Origin: Primulina eburnea
Lineage: Eukaryota; Streptophyta; Magnoliopsida; Lamiales; Gesneriaceae
Assembly: GCF_022965805.1 (NCBI RefSeq)
Contig: NC_133106.1
Span: 31,113,913-31,177,912 of the forward strand
DNA: 64,000 bases
Direction: 5' to 3'
Of the stretch, positions 22,388 to 34,257 are shown piece by piece. The first letter of the stretch is position 1. Every line of letters begins with the position of its first letter. A program made the translations under genes and the position numbers. Below the pieces are notes generated by a model. That model had not been told where the DNA came from, did no database searches, and was given only the letters and a program-made list of their open reading frames with translations.

Positions 22388-22980
22388 TTATTAATATTAC
22401 CCCGGACAAATGATCTTGTTATGTTTTGTATCTTAATGCTCTAAAATACATTTATTTCTTGTTAGTTTTTTTAGTATGAAAATTAATTATTTAAATATAT
22501 TTTTTAAAAAAATATTAACACTTAGAAAATTTGATTTTGATTTTAATTTTTCAATCTTTTTACAACAGTATTTTATATATAAATAAAAAAAAAATTATTC
22601 TCGGACCCTGGCTTCACTCAACAATGGGCCACAAGTCCTAAAACAAGTCCATTTGAGTCTTGGTTTTGGATTGGGTTTTAGCATTTACTCGAAATAGGCC
22701 AGCCGAAATTGTCCCTCGGTAATTTGGTTCAACATCGACCATGTGTAGTAGGTTGTAACATCCTAACATTACATAACTAGCCCAATAAATGTGGATTGGC
22801 CTGGGTCGAAGAGGCCAAATCAACGACGTCGCGGCATCTACTTTTCATGCACATGATTAAATTCTCCCCACTCGGAATCCCTCGCAGTAATTTATCGAGA
22901 CCTTCGCGGAAAAAAACTAGTGCAATCAAACAGCTCGCCTTCTTCAAATCAGATCGGAAGAAAAGAGAGGACATCACAAA

Positions 22981-25653
22981 ATGGGCGTTAATTTATTTCT
23001 TTTTTGGTTTACTTATGGTTTTATTGCATGGATCAGGATTATAAGATTTTGCGGTTATGTGCATATTGAATTCTCGGTTTGAACTGTTGTTTTAGATTTT
23101 TTTACCCCGATTTGTTGGCTGGTTTGAAGGATGGTGGAAACATTAAGCACTCTTATGAGATAATCTGTTGAATTTAATTGCTTTCTCCAGAGTTGAGTTG
23201 ATAGGGTTTGAGACATGAAACTGACCTAAAACTGACTTAGGGTTGAAATATTCTAGGTGAAAATTTTCATGAAAATAGAAAAGTTGCATGTTATTGTGGG
23301 GGGATGGGACTATGGAGGAGGCTCAGTTTCCTTTGTCAGCCTTCTGGGGGTATCTATTCCCTCTATGCTTGTTGTACTTTTTTAAAAATTGTCTGGGATT
23401 TATGGAAAATTATACGTTGATTTGTGAAAAGTGAACGATTTTGCAATGAAATGTCAGATTACCAGGAATGAAATTTGAATTGATTTCTATTGATATAATA
23501 AGAGATGAGCGTCTGCAAAATTCGTTCTTATACTAAAAATATCTATCTTGAATTTTGTTTGAACATCTTGCCTACAGCACCGTTGTTTTATATATTTTTC
23601 CACGTTTACAAGTGACAGTTATAAATTGCTTATGTTGCCTTAATTTACTTCTTTATATGTTATTCCACTTGATTTATCTCTAGGATTGGTGTTTTGCTTA
23701 AACTTTTTGTTTATCAAGTAGATTGAAGTGAATTCGTTGGTTCTGCAGTCTCTCTGCCAGCTGCAAGGGCAGATAATTTTTACTACCCCCGGAATGGGAT
23801 CCCAAAAAAAGGTACTGTGTAGTGTAATTTCGTTTAAGTGATTGTCATGATAGTATTACATAGTATTCCACCTATTTTTATACGCTCATATTCTTCAGGG
23901 GTGGGCAACAAATTCATGGTCAACATGCTTGCGGGAGAGAGCAGAAAAATCGAGATACAGGCATCTTGATAATAAGTAAATGCGTTAGGCAATTTGAGTG
24001 ATTCGTTTTCTTGTTATTTTGTTTTTTTTCTGAGGACTGGCCGATAAGAAAATTCTTGTAATTTTTTTTGTTTAATCGCAATTGCTCGCCAAGAGAAATG
24101 AACCGTGTGCAATTTTTTGATTAGGATTCCCTTTGGGAATTTTCACAGTAGAGCTGAACAATCAGCTTTTAGTCCATTTGAAAGATGCTCCTGGGTGATA
24201 CAAAACATTCGATGAAATGATACATGAAAAATTTATGGCCAAATGTTCATGATATGAGAACTGTTAGAGATTGGATTCCATGGAATGCAACTAGCGTGTT
24301 CGTGGACAGAACATTGTCATGTAATTTTTAGTTTGTTTCGATGAGGGCAATTGTAGACCAGCTTCCCTCCATACCAGGAAAGAGTTTTTTGATCCTCATG
24401 GGGCAGTTGGTCTGACACAATTTAATTTCCTGTGACTGGCTAAGCATATCAATCACATTTATCATTTAAAAATGAACTGTGTATGTGTCTGTCACATTAA
24501 TAATTGGACTGGTGAAGAGAGACTACGTACCTTGTAATGGTAATTATTACTCATCGATGAATAGCGTCACGAGTTGAAAACCAACTAACAAATGTTTGCA
24601 TCTCATCATCTGCACTAAAGGAATAATGTGTCTTGCACATTGACACACATGATTGAAAGTGTGTTGATGGATATCTATGTGTGTTTTAAGATGCGTAGGA
24701 TGATGAATTCATAACTTATGCTCTTGCTTTTACAGGTTTGAGATGCCTTTTAATATATGGTGTGGTGATTGTGAGTCATGATTGCAAAAGGTGTGCGGTT
24801 CAATGCGAGAGAAAAACAAGTGGAAATATTATCTACAAAGGTATACTGTTGTTTAACACAAATGCTCAACTAGTTTTCGTGCATTGTTTGCTGTGGTTGT
24901 ATAGTCATCTATGATGTTTCAGAAGATATGGAGCTTTCAATGACAGTCTGCTGCTGCAGACATGAGATTGTCATTCACAGATCGACAAGTTGCGAGTATG
25001 GACTTATAGGGAGCTCGAAAAAGATCGGAGGATATGATGCTGAAGGAATGCTGAAACTTTGGTGCTGCCAAGTGGAAGATGGTTAGTTTTCGTTGATAAA
25101 CAAATCATCTCGTATGTCATTCAAAAAATAAACCTTATTGTCGGTTTCAGATAAGAACAGCTGGCAGATCCCTTTTACCGTTGGTAGCACCAGGAGAAAG
25201 ATATGAGAGAAGAAAGAAAGAAAGAAGCTGAGCCCAGTACTGGTGCTCTTCGCGGTTTCAGATGCCATGCATTCAGACGATTATTCCTTGAACCAAACAA
25301 CTGCGAGCCAACTTAGGATCAAAGAAAGAGTGGTTGAGAAGAGTCTAGTTCTAGGAAATACCGGATTTGGTTTAAGACTATCTTTCGTTCTGAAGGAGGA
25401 TGCCGCGGCTGCATCACGTTGTAAATTTGCTACCAAGTTTGAAAAAATAGAAAAACACAAGGGCCACTAATTCAAGCCGCCTCAATTTTTTTGGACCATC
25501 CAGTCTTCGGAGGTCTGTATAAAAACACGCTTGGAGCTGGAAGCTGAAAAGGAGGAAGGATAAATCGTCATCCGTGTCAAAATTGTTTAGTTGGAGGATT
25601 CAAGCCATCATCATGGGCTCAGGGTTTCCTCCTGGTAAGTTACCAGCGTTTGA
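22981..25653 (+). pseudogene. CCDC130/YJU2B-like gene, frameshifted copy 2
   Basis: All six exons of the gene at 4169-6841 can be located here (ATG at 22981, terminal exon ending about 25653). Every coding exon longer than the ATG carries one-base indels, and several splice sites are altered; for example the donor after the ATG reads GGCGTT in place of GTGCGT. Introns are damaged at the same rate, so there is no sign of selection on either class of site. Confidence 0.85.
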
Positions 25654-26368
25654 ACCCCACCCCACCCACCCAGCTTGTGATTATAACTTGTTTGGTCACT
25701 TGGAGATGTAGTTGAACAATAATCCGTGTGAGTTTGGCGATAGTTTAGTAGTTGCTTTGAAGTCGAGATAAATTTGCCAGTTTTGTGTATATGCGTACCT
25801 GCCATGTACAGCCTTATTAATCTGTTGTATTATTTTACTTTTAAGAAGTATTGAACTGATTACCTAAAATGTCACTAATTATATTATAGGGCATAAAACG
25901 GGAAAAACTTTTGGGAAGCCAATTCTTGAGCACTTGTTTAGGCTGAAAATACTCATGACAGCCTGATACTGATTTCATCAAGAACATATTGACCCGGAAT
26001 AGTGTGATAATTAAATAAGTCGACTAACAAAATTAATAGTTGCCGACCGATTGCTGGTGTAGAAAATGGGGACCAAAATGGAGCCGGTGCGTGTGACAAA
26101 AAGGGTCGTCTTCTTTTATCGATAGGGCAGATCGAAGTACGGAGTGCCATATGATGAGATCTTTGCTATTGGAATGATTTGATACTCAGAACAAAGATGA
26201 TAATGTGTAATGGGATTGGAAACCACATCACATACCATTCTCTGCTGAGACCAACTGTGCTTGGTAAAATTTTCGAATAGTAAATAAATAAAGGTTTGTC
26301 GGTATGTATTTTTCAGCAATACCTATGTATAGGATTAAAAAAAAAACAATTAATATTATATCTAAATG

Positions 26369-27328
26369 GTCTCATGTGAGGCCGTCTCACGGATACAATC
26401 TGTGAGACGGGTCAACCTTACCCATAGTTCACAATAAAAAGTAATACTCTTACGGCTTGCGTTTGTGGTTGGAAGTGATAGGAAGGATAGTGATACCAAC
26501 TAATGCAGTAGTACGTTAACGTGAACAAGAAATGATTTGGGTAGGATTGTCAAATATGGGTAAATAATATTATGTTTGGTAAGATTTTTAACTGTAGGAT
26601 AAGGTTTGAATTTTGGGATGAAAAGACGAAATTGCCCTTCCCTCCGACGCGGGGCCGGTCCGGAAATGGTGTGTCAGTTTCCGGAAAAAAAATCGTCGCT
26701 ATTAGCGACGGTTTTTGAGAAACGTCGCCGATCTGGTTTTGAATTAGGTTCTTTCGGCTTCTCGGAGAATCATGAATGCAATTTGGGCATTACGCCGGGG
26801 ATGTGTGCAAAAGAAAAAACCTGTTTCAGTAGTTTGCGAACCTGGTGGTTTTGCAAACGTCCGCTAAACGCTGTCTGGCGGCGGGTCCATCGCCTGTCCG
26901 GGGCCGGTCCGCGTCGGCCGCGCGGTTGGACGGTCCGCGGCGTTGTAGAGCGGTCGGTGGCCGGCGCGACGGGTGTAGATTGGCAGTTCGTTGGCGGGAA
27001 GTGGTTAGTGATTTTGTGTGGGTGAATTTAGGAGAAGGGTAAAAGTTGGAAAAATAGAGATGGTAGTATTAGAGTGGATAATATAATCCTAGGGGGTGAG
27101 GAGTATTAATTTTAACCTACCTAATATAACCTAATCATCTAGGAGGGGATCGACTTGGTTGAAATAATCACCCCAACCAAACACCGGATAGAGAGGATAA
27201 ATAATATCTATGCCTACCCAATCACCCAACACCACGTTATAACTATTTTTTCGTTGGATTATCCAAAATAAAAGATCCGTCTCACAAAATAAACCCAGTG
27301 ACAGATCGTCTCACACAAGATTTTTGCC
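26369..27328. mobile_element. Nested foldback / TTA-target element, copy 2
   Basis: Equivalent of 7563-8479. The GC-rich core is heavily altered; the stretch around 26750-26980 diverges from the other copies more than elsewhere, as expected for error-prone reading of hairpin-rich GC DNA. Confidence 0.65.
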
Positions 27329-28099
27329 TATTATATACATAATAATAAACTAAATTTTATATGAAGAATAATTGTGAGAACAGAAGATAAAGATGCGCAA
27401 AAGCTCTGATGTATTATAGTGCGTGTTGCTCTTGATCTTGATAGTTTACATGAATAGGTGTGACGCCAACACGAGCAGTGTATACTTCAACATGTTGTGG
27501 GACAACCTTATTTTTTCTCTAAGAAAATTGAAATTTCAGAACTTGTAGTTGAATTGTGTTTTTTTTTTTTGTTTTAGGTCATGTTATTTTTTTAAATTTT
27601 GATGTTCATTCCCAATACTCCCGTGATTTTTTAGAATATATTTGTCTGGAAGACATTACTGATATTGATTTTCTCTTATACTCGAACTCGTTTATGACAA
27701 GAATAAATCTCATGTTACGCACATTTAGAACTTATCTAAGCAACATAAGCTCTGAGGAATGATGCGATCAATAACATACATTAGGTAGATTAGTGGTCTC
27801 TTGCACACAAAAAAGACGGAACAAAAAAATCTCTTTGCTACTAAAAACTAATACAAAAATTTCGTTGTCTGAGAAATTGAAATTTGAACAAGTTTAAGAC
27901 TAAAGTCAAATCATATCAATCACAACGAAAATTAAAATTAAAATTTTTAGTTTTGTACGACATTTTCTCACGATAATCTTGAAGCCAAAATCCTGCATTT
28001 TGGTTGTTTGATTTTTGTTTCATATTTTTCTTACTGATTGTTACAAAATAAATGTTTTTAGTAATATAAATCTATTTGTAGTTGGTCGTCGAATTTAAA

Positions 28100-31000
28100 G
28101 ACAAACAACATGAGGGGACTCAATACATTTTTTTATTTTGAATATTGTCGTAGTAGTAGTGGCTTGTGAATATTGTCGTAGTATTCGCGCATCCACATAT
28201 TATATATGGTGCTTTTGATATTGTCGTAGTTGCGCCATCCCAAATATATATTGTGCTTTTGAATATTGCGATAGTAGTGCCTTTGTAGAAGAGATCTGAT
28301 GAGTTTTCACTTGATTGATGTGACGAACAGTCAATACATTTATTCTTCTCTAGTCCTTGGTGAAAGCGAAGAACTTAGGAGGAATATGTAGTTATCTGTC
28401 GCGATTTAAGTGTAACATGGTAGTCCGCTACTTCCTGCATTTCGATGCGCGAAACAAGGTGCAGCAAATCAACTTATCATTCAAATAGTAATCACAGGCC
28501 TTCTCGTCGAAATGAAATCCGTCAGAGATTTGATATGTTGGGTCATGTGATTTTACCACACACATCACGACTGGCTTCTGTAGTGCAATTAATCTCCGGC
28601 ATGATTGATGAAGTTGTATTCGAGCGTTTGTTTCTGTGAACGCCAGATATTGCAGTGCCTCCCGAGTAAATACATATCCAGTTTGGGAACGTGCTTTGTG
28701 TGATCAGATAAGTGTCCAGCATCAGCATAACCAATTATACGGATTAGCATCTTTTGAATACAAAAAATCCTAGTCTGTCGTTCCGTTAGATAACGGAATA
28801 TATGTTTAATTCCGTTCCAGTGTCTCTTTGTTGGGATATGTGCTAACTCTTGCGCAACAGATTCACGGCAAAAATATATCAGGCCTTGTAGAATTTGTAA
28901 GGTACATAAGGGCACCGATAGCACTTAGAATGGTACGTTCTGGACCAAGAATTCTTTCATCTTCACATGGACGGAATGGATCCTGTTTCTATGTTATGAT
29001 CTACCAACCATTGAGAGTACTTACAAGGATTGATTTATCACATATTAAAACGTTTTGTAAGGATATTGTTCGTATAGATTGGTCTGTGAACAAAACATTC
29101 CCCTCTTTTGTGTATAATTTGTAAACCCAGAAATACTTGGTTTTTCCAAGATCCTTCAGTTCAAATTTCTTCCTTCAAGTATGACCACACTTCTTGATTT
29201 CTTTATCCGTTCCCATGAGTTTAAATCATCAACACTACAGCATAATTGACGATCCGGATGTTTGTGTTTCTTAATGAAACAAAAAAGGCATATTGAATTA
29301 TTTTACATATCCCTTTTCATCAAGTGACCACTTAGTCGATTTACCACATTCGAACGGATTGCTTTAACCCATATATGATCTTTGTAATTTCACAGAAACA
29401 TTCTCTGGGTTTTTGAAACTTTGTTGCTCAGGCTCTAATCCTTCAGGGATTTTCATACTATATATATATTACTTCAAGTGATCATATAAGTAAGCTGTAA
29501 CAACATCCATAAGGACGCATTTCTAAAATTTTAAGATAATACCAAGCTAATCAAATACCGAAACTCTAATTGCAGCCATCACAACGGAGAAACCGTTTCT
29601 TCCATAATCAATTCCAGGCCTTTGAGAAAACCTTGTGCACCAAGTCGAGCTTTATATCTACTATTTCATTTTTCTCAATTTCATTTCGAATAAACAACTC
29701 AGTGTATACAACAGGTTTTTACACATGTTAGGTGTAAGGACTATAGGTCCAAATAAAAATTACGTTTATTTAGCGAATCCAATTTCACCTGGATGACACT
29801 TTACATTTTATCCAACCTGACCATTTTTACATTCACCCAAAATTTTGGTTCATGATCTTCATATCATTTATGATGCGATTGCCACATTATCAAAAATATA
29901 TCATCAATTTCTCTATATCTTTTCGGTTCCATATTTTCCAGTATTAATGTAATTGATAGAGATTTCATGATTACTCGTCATTTGTGGTTCTGACAGAACA
30001 TTTTCATCATCAGCGTGTTTCTTCAGGAACACCATTCTCATATTTGTGAATCATCATCTGTTTCTTCAGAACATCATTATTTATTTTGTGATCATCGTGT
30101 TTCTTTATGAATTTTCTTTTCAGGATTTTTATCCTTGAACGACTGGCCTTCAACGCTTCAGGCGTTTAATGACATCATGAGTATGTTCCATTTGTTCTTG
30201 ATTTCAATTCGGCAGGGGCATGTTGCAGCATGTAGTATTGATTTAATTACCCCGCTTTTGTGTCTGCAAACTGCATCTGTGTTGATTTGCTATTGCTTTG
30301 CAAGTGTTACCATTTGGTTTACATATTTTTCCATTGTTTTGATTATTCTTGATCCAGATGTAACAAATGTAGATACATAGCCATCTACCATTGTCCTTTT
30401 TCGGTATGTTCTCTGTTCTCACTCCCCTAACATTGGGAAATTTCCTCATTAAAATACAATCAGCAAAACGGTGCTGTTAACACGTCGCCTGTCTGAGGTT
30501 CAAGATATTCAAATGATGATGGACTATCAAACAGTATAAATTCCAACCTTTCTTGAGGCAATCGGCACTACCCATACATACAAAAAATTTCGAAATGAGA
30601 AATGTTGAGTCTTACCAAATTGCAAGACTACAATGGGAAGTATATATGATATGCACTGGTTTGATGCGAATTAATGAAGCAGCATGTAAATTGCATGTCC
30701 CCATATAGATAAATCAGGGCTTTTTTTCATATCATTGAGTCTAGCAATCATTTGCAGACGTTTAAATCAATGGATTCGGCCAATTCCATTATTGTGTATG
30801 TACATGAGAACAGGATGCTCAACCATGATCCCATTAGACATACGATAATCATTGAATTCGGGAGTAAATTCACCAGGACATTATCAAGTCTATTTTCTTG
30901 ATTGTATATCGGGAAATTGATTCCTCAATTTTATTATTGAGCAGAGTAATCGTTGCAAATGACAACATTTCGGAGATTGACATAACAATACATGTGACCA

Positions 31001-32091
31001 TCTGCGGGAGCATCAATCATACCAATAAAGTATCTGAAGAGTCCACATGGTGGATGGATTGCGTCCCAAATATCACCACTGAATACGTTCAAAAAAACAT
31101 TGGTGCATTCAGTTTGGATTCTTGACTGTATGAGTCTTATAATAAGTTTTTCCAAGTAGAACAGATGCGTTTACATTGAAACTTATTATTCTGAAAGATC
31201 TTCTGGTCTTTTCAGTGTATGACCATTGTATTTCTATAATTCTTCGCATCATTGTTGAACCAGGAGTTTTTTTTTTTTTTTTTCCAATCGATTCATAGCC
31301 AATTGGTTAGAATCGAAGAATTATCAACTGCATGTTTGATTCAATGAGACTATTGTGTATATGCAATCCAGTAGGGAGCATGGAGTTTTTCAATCACATA
31401 TTTCTTCCTGATTTAATATGTGATTAAGACAACCATATATTTCTCATTCCCTTCATTCATGTTTGCGTGCATATCCCATGAGAAGTAATATCATTAAACT
31501 CAACAATTTATTTTCGATTGTGGTGAATATAAAAGCATCATTGATCAAAAATTTTGTACCATTAGGTAACAAACTTGTGTCTTTACCACATCCTTTATCA
31601 AGTCTACAGGACCTGATTTGTATTCACCGTTTGTTTTTTTGTTTGGTTTTATGTTCCAAGAATATCTTTTAACTCGGAGGATAGTGTGCGTGTACCACAT
31701 ATTCGGGTATGCAAATTCAGCTTTGACTCATAGTCATTTTCCCTATTTGAATTTTGTTACCTTTTTATTCGTTTGGAGCTGGAAACGTATGTAGTGACTT
31801 TTTAGATCTTCGTGCTGATAATGTGTGGAAAAAAGTAAAAATTATGGTAAAAAGTAAAATCTGCAAACTCCAAAAGTTAACCAAACTACACAACTTTATA
31901 AATTTTTTCTCTCTACTCAATTGTTATTGTCTTTACAATGAGAGAATCTATTTTATAGGTTTCTTTACACAATCCAACCAAAACATAAATTCATATCACC
32001 CTACATCATCACACACTAATTTTCAATATTTACAACTCTATTTTCAACATTCAAATATTCATATACCACATTTTAAATTATTTTTTCAACA
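28100..32091 (-). mobile_element. Copia remnant, copy 2
   Basis: Equivalent of 9240-13190. The LTR is at about 31822-32091. Protease, integrase, RT and RNase H blocks are recognisable but split into many short frames by indels. The 49-bp tandem repeat lies around 28140-28290 in degraded form. Confidence 0.8.
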
Positions 32092-33738
32092 ATGGCACCT
32101 AAATTAAAAATTTCTAGTGATGGTTTAGAATATTTCCAATATACTCAGTGATACTCAGAAGTATTTTGGACTGGTATTTCAAAGAAATTGAAAAAACTTC
32201 ATAAGTTAAACCGCATTCTTCTAAATAACAAATATTAAGTTGAGCAATTTTTTGTACTCGGTGTGTTTCGCCAAAAAAACTCTATATGTAAGCAGTTTTT
32301 TTAATGTTTCCACGAAATTATACAATCAATATATGTGTAGAGCTGAGCGTTTGCCGCTTTACCAAAAGTTATAACGTAGTAGTAATGGTGGCAATTCAAA
32401 TCTTTTAAAACTGCACAGTAGCTTCAAGCACAGCGTTCGAATCGCTCTACTAAGAGAGGACATTAATTGCACCCAACAATAGTAATCCATATATGAGAAC
32501 CTTTTCACATGATCACTTCAAATATGCGAACCAAAGTAAATTTATTATTTAAACTACCAAATTCTTTAATTAAATCTTTTTTTTTTTAATCAACGACTAA
32601 TTTTTTAAGTCCGCATTGAAAGTATTTCGTGTGATAAATCAATAGAAAGATTTGCACTTGTTGAATCTAATTTTTCTAAAACAAATTTATCACTAAACTA
32701 AGACCAAAATTGTTACTGTATAAAATTTAACCGTTTTCTTCTCTAAATTTAGCTTCGTCAAAATTAAAAATTGAAAATCGTTGCCTGATTGAGAGAGAAT
32801 GACCCAATTGAGTTAAGAACAACCAACACCCAATTATACTGGATGATTTTTCTTAATGTGTCCGCGTCAAAATTCTATTCACCACCTCTTTGTGGCAATT
32901 TTGTTGTTTTTTAAGTTTTCAATCAAATTTGTATTTGGCTGCAATCCTAGAGCGAAACGTCTCTTTTCGACAATGTTGATGGACAATTATCTCTGTCTAT
33001 CGGACGAGAGACCCCCGTGTTTTACTTTTAGTCGTGATACCGGATTGTAATATTTCTAAACTTGTAATGACATGTTTGTTGAGACTCGTTGTTCCCGTTT
33101 ATCATGTCCACCGGAAACCAAGATCTAACACTCGGCATGAAGGAGGAAAATCATGCAATAGAATTTAGGACTGTTTGGTTTTTTAAGTGTATTCACACCG
33201 AATATTTAATCATAAAGGTGATCTAAAATCAGTATTAATAGATATAATATGGACTGCGAATTTTGCCCTTCACTAGACAGCGAAACACTTAATTCTAACA
33301 TTATATTTTCAAATATACATAAACCATCATAAGGTCATCTGAGCCGTAAAAATATACACTTATGTTCAAAAAGGTTATTAAAAAGCATTATACATCTGCC
33401 ACATATAATTATAAGGAAAAATCATTATCTTCAGAAGAAGTTATATTACCTGGGCTTATTTCAAAACCAAAGTAATGATATTACTTCATCCATCTCGTGA
33501 CCTTAAATCTGAGATTGAACCATTTTCGTAACCATCCCATAGGCCTTCTGTGTCCAATAGAAGCACAACAGCCAATCAAATAAAATCATGAAACTGCTTC
33601 CAACAAGAACATCCTGCCACATCAGTTAGAATAAAGTCAAGAAAAACCATTAATACCTCTGTGTCAACGAGCTCGGTGAGCGTTGCTTGATACAGTTATT
33701 ACTATGTTAAACTGTATAGAACTTGATACACACTCAGA

Positions 33739-34257
33739 TCAGAGGCCTCTTTGAGATGGAAACGTCTTGAACAAGACTCTGCATGGTCGTTTCATTCAGC
33801 TCCACAGCATATTTCTCAAACGTCTAACGATTAGCAGTTTCCTTTCCATGTTTGCCGGAGACGAACTTTTTCTCTAGTGTTTTCCAATCAGCAGGCAAAG
33901 ATGTCCACCAAAGCCGCAACTTTCGATCTCCAATGCCCCAAATAAAACCCCCCCCCCCCCAAAAACAAAAAAGTTTATTAAAAACGGACAATCTCGAGAA
34001 ATTATCCAGTCAACAAATTGGAAAAAGCTCCAGCAACTCGAGTAAACCGTTTTATCTACCTCCGATCCCTCTGCAACACCTTGGACCGTCCAACGCCATT
34101 CATTGAAGCAATGACTCTCTAGTTTCGGAAGTGCATCATGAATATTAGAATGTATGACGTGAAGTATTGCTGGAAGAATCTTGCCACACAAAAGTTCACC
34201 GAGAGCCAATCTTATCCAGCACATGCATAGAAAGAATTTTATTCCACAAGCATAAGT
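33739..34257 (-). pseudogene. ILP1 exon 6 and part of exon 5, copy 2
   Basis: Matches copy 3 52669-53180: the last exon (about 33739-33940, followed by an artefactual C run) and the 3' part of exon 5 (about 34060-34257), both with indels. The match stops at CACAAGCATAAGT and DCP5-like sequence follows. Exons 1-4 are absent here. Confidence 0.8.

Larger units (their letters stand above)
18828..34257. repeat. Large repeated segment, copy 2 of 3 (error-like, indel-rich)
   Basis: Same gene and element order as copies 1 and 3 but with very frequent one-base insertions and deletions throughout, equally in exons, introns and spacers; substitutions are rarer. Examples are a ~17-T run at 31267-31283 and a C run near 33949-33960 that replaces a single C. 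This is how raw single-molecule reads look. Intergenic and intron features are as described for copy 1. The copy ends in ILP1 exon 5, where the sequence changes to DCP5-like DNA. Confidence 0.93.

Noticed and set aside
26606..27042. Open frames rich in Arg and Gly in the GC-rich core of copy 2
   Set aside because: They exist only because of indels in the nested non-coding element; copies 1 and 3 have no equivalent frame.
31267..31283. Poly-T run as a retroposon tail
   Set aside because: It replaces a few bases inside the copia integrase region in copy 2 only; copies 1 and 3 lack it, so it fits a read error.
18828..34257. Copy 2 as an ancient pseudogenised paralogue
   Set aside because: Damage is mostly one-base indels at equal density in exons, introns and spacers, with few substitutions, and copies 1 and 3 remain identical. 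Age would give mainly substitutions.
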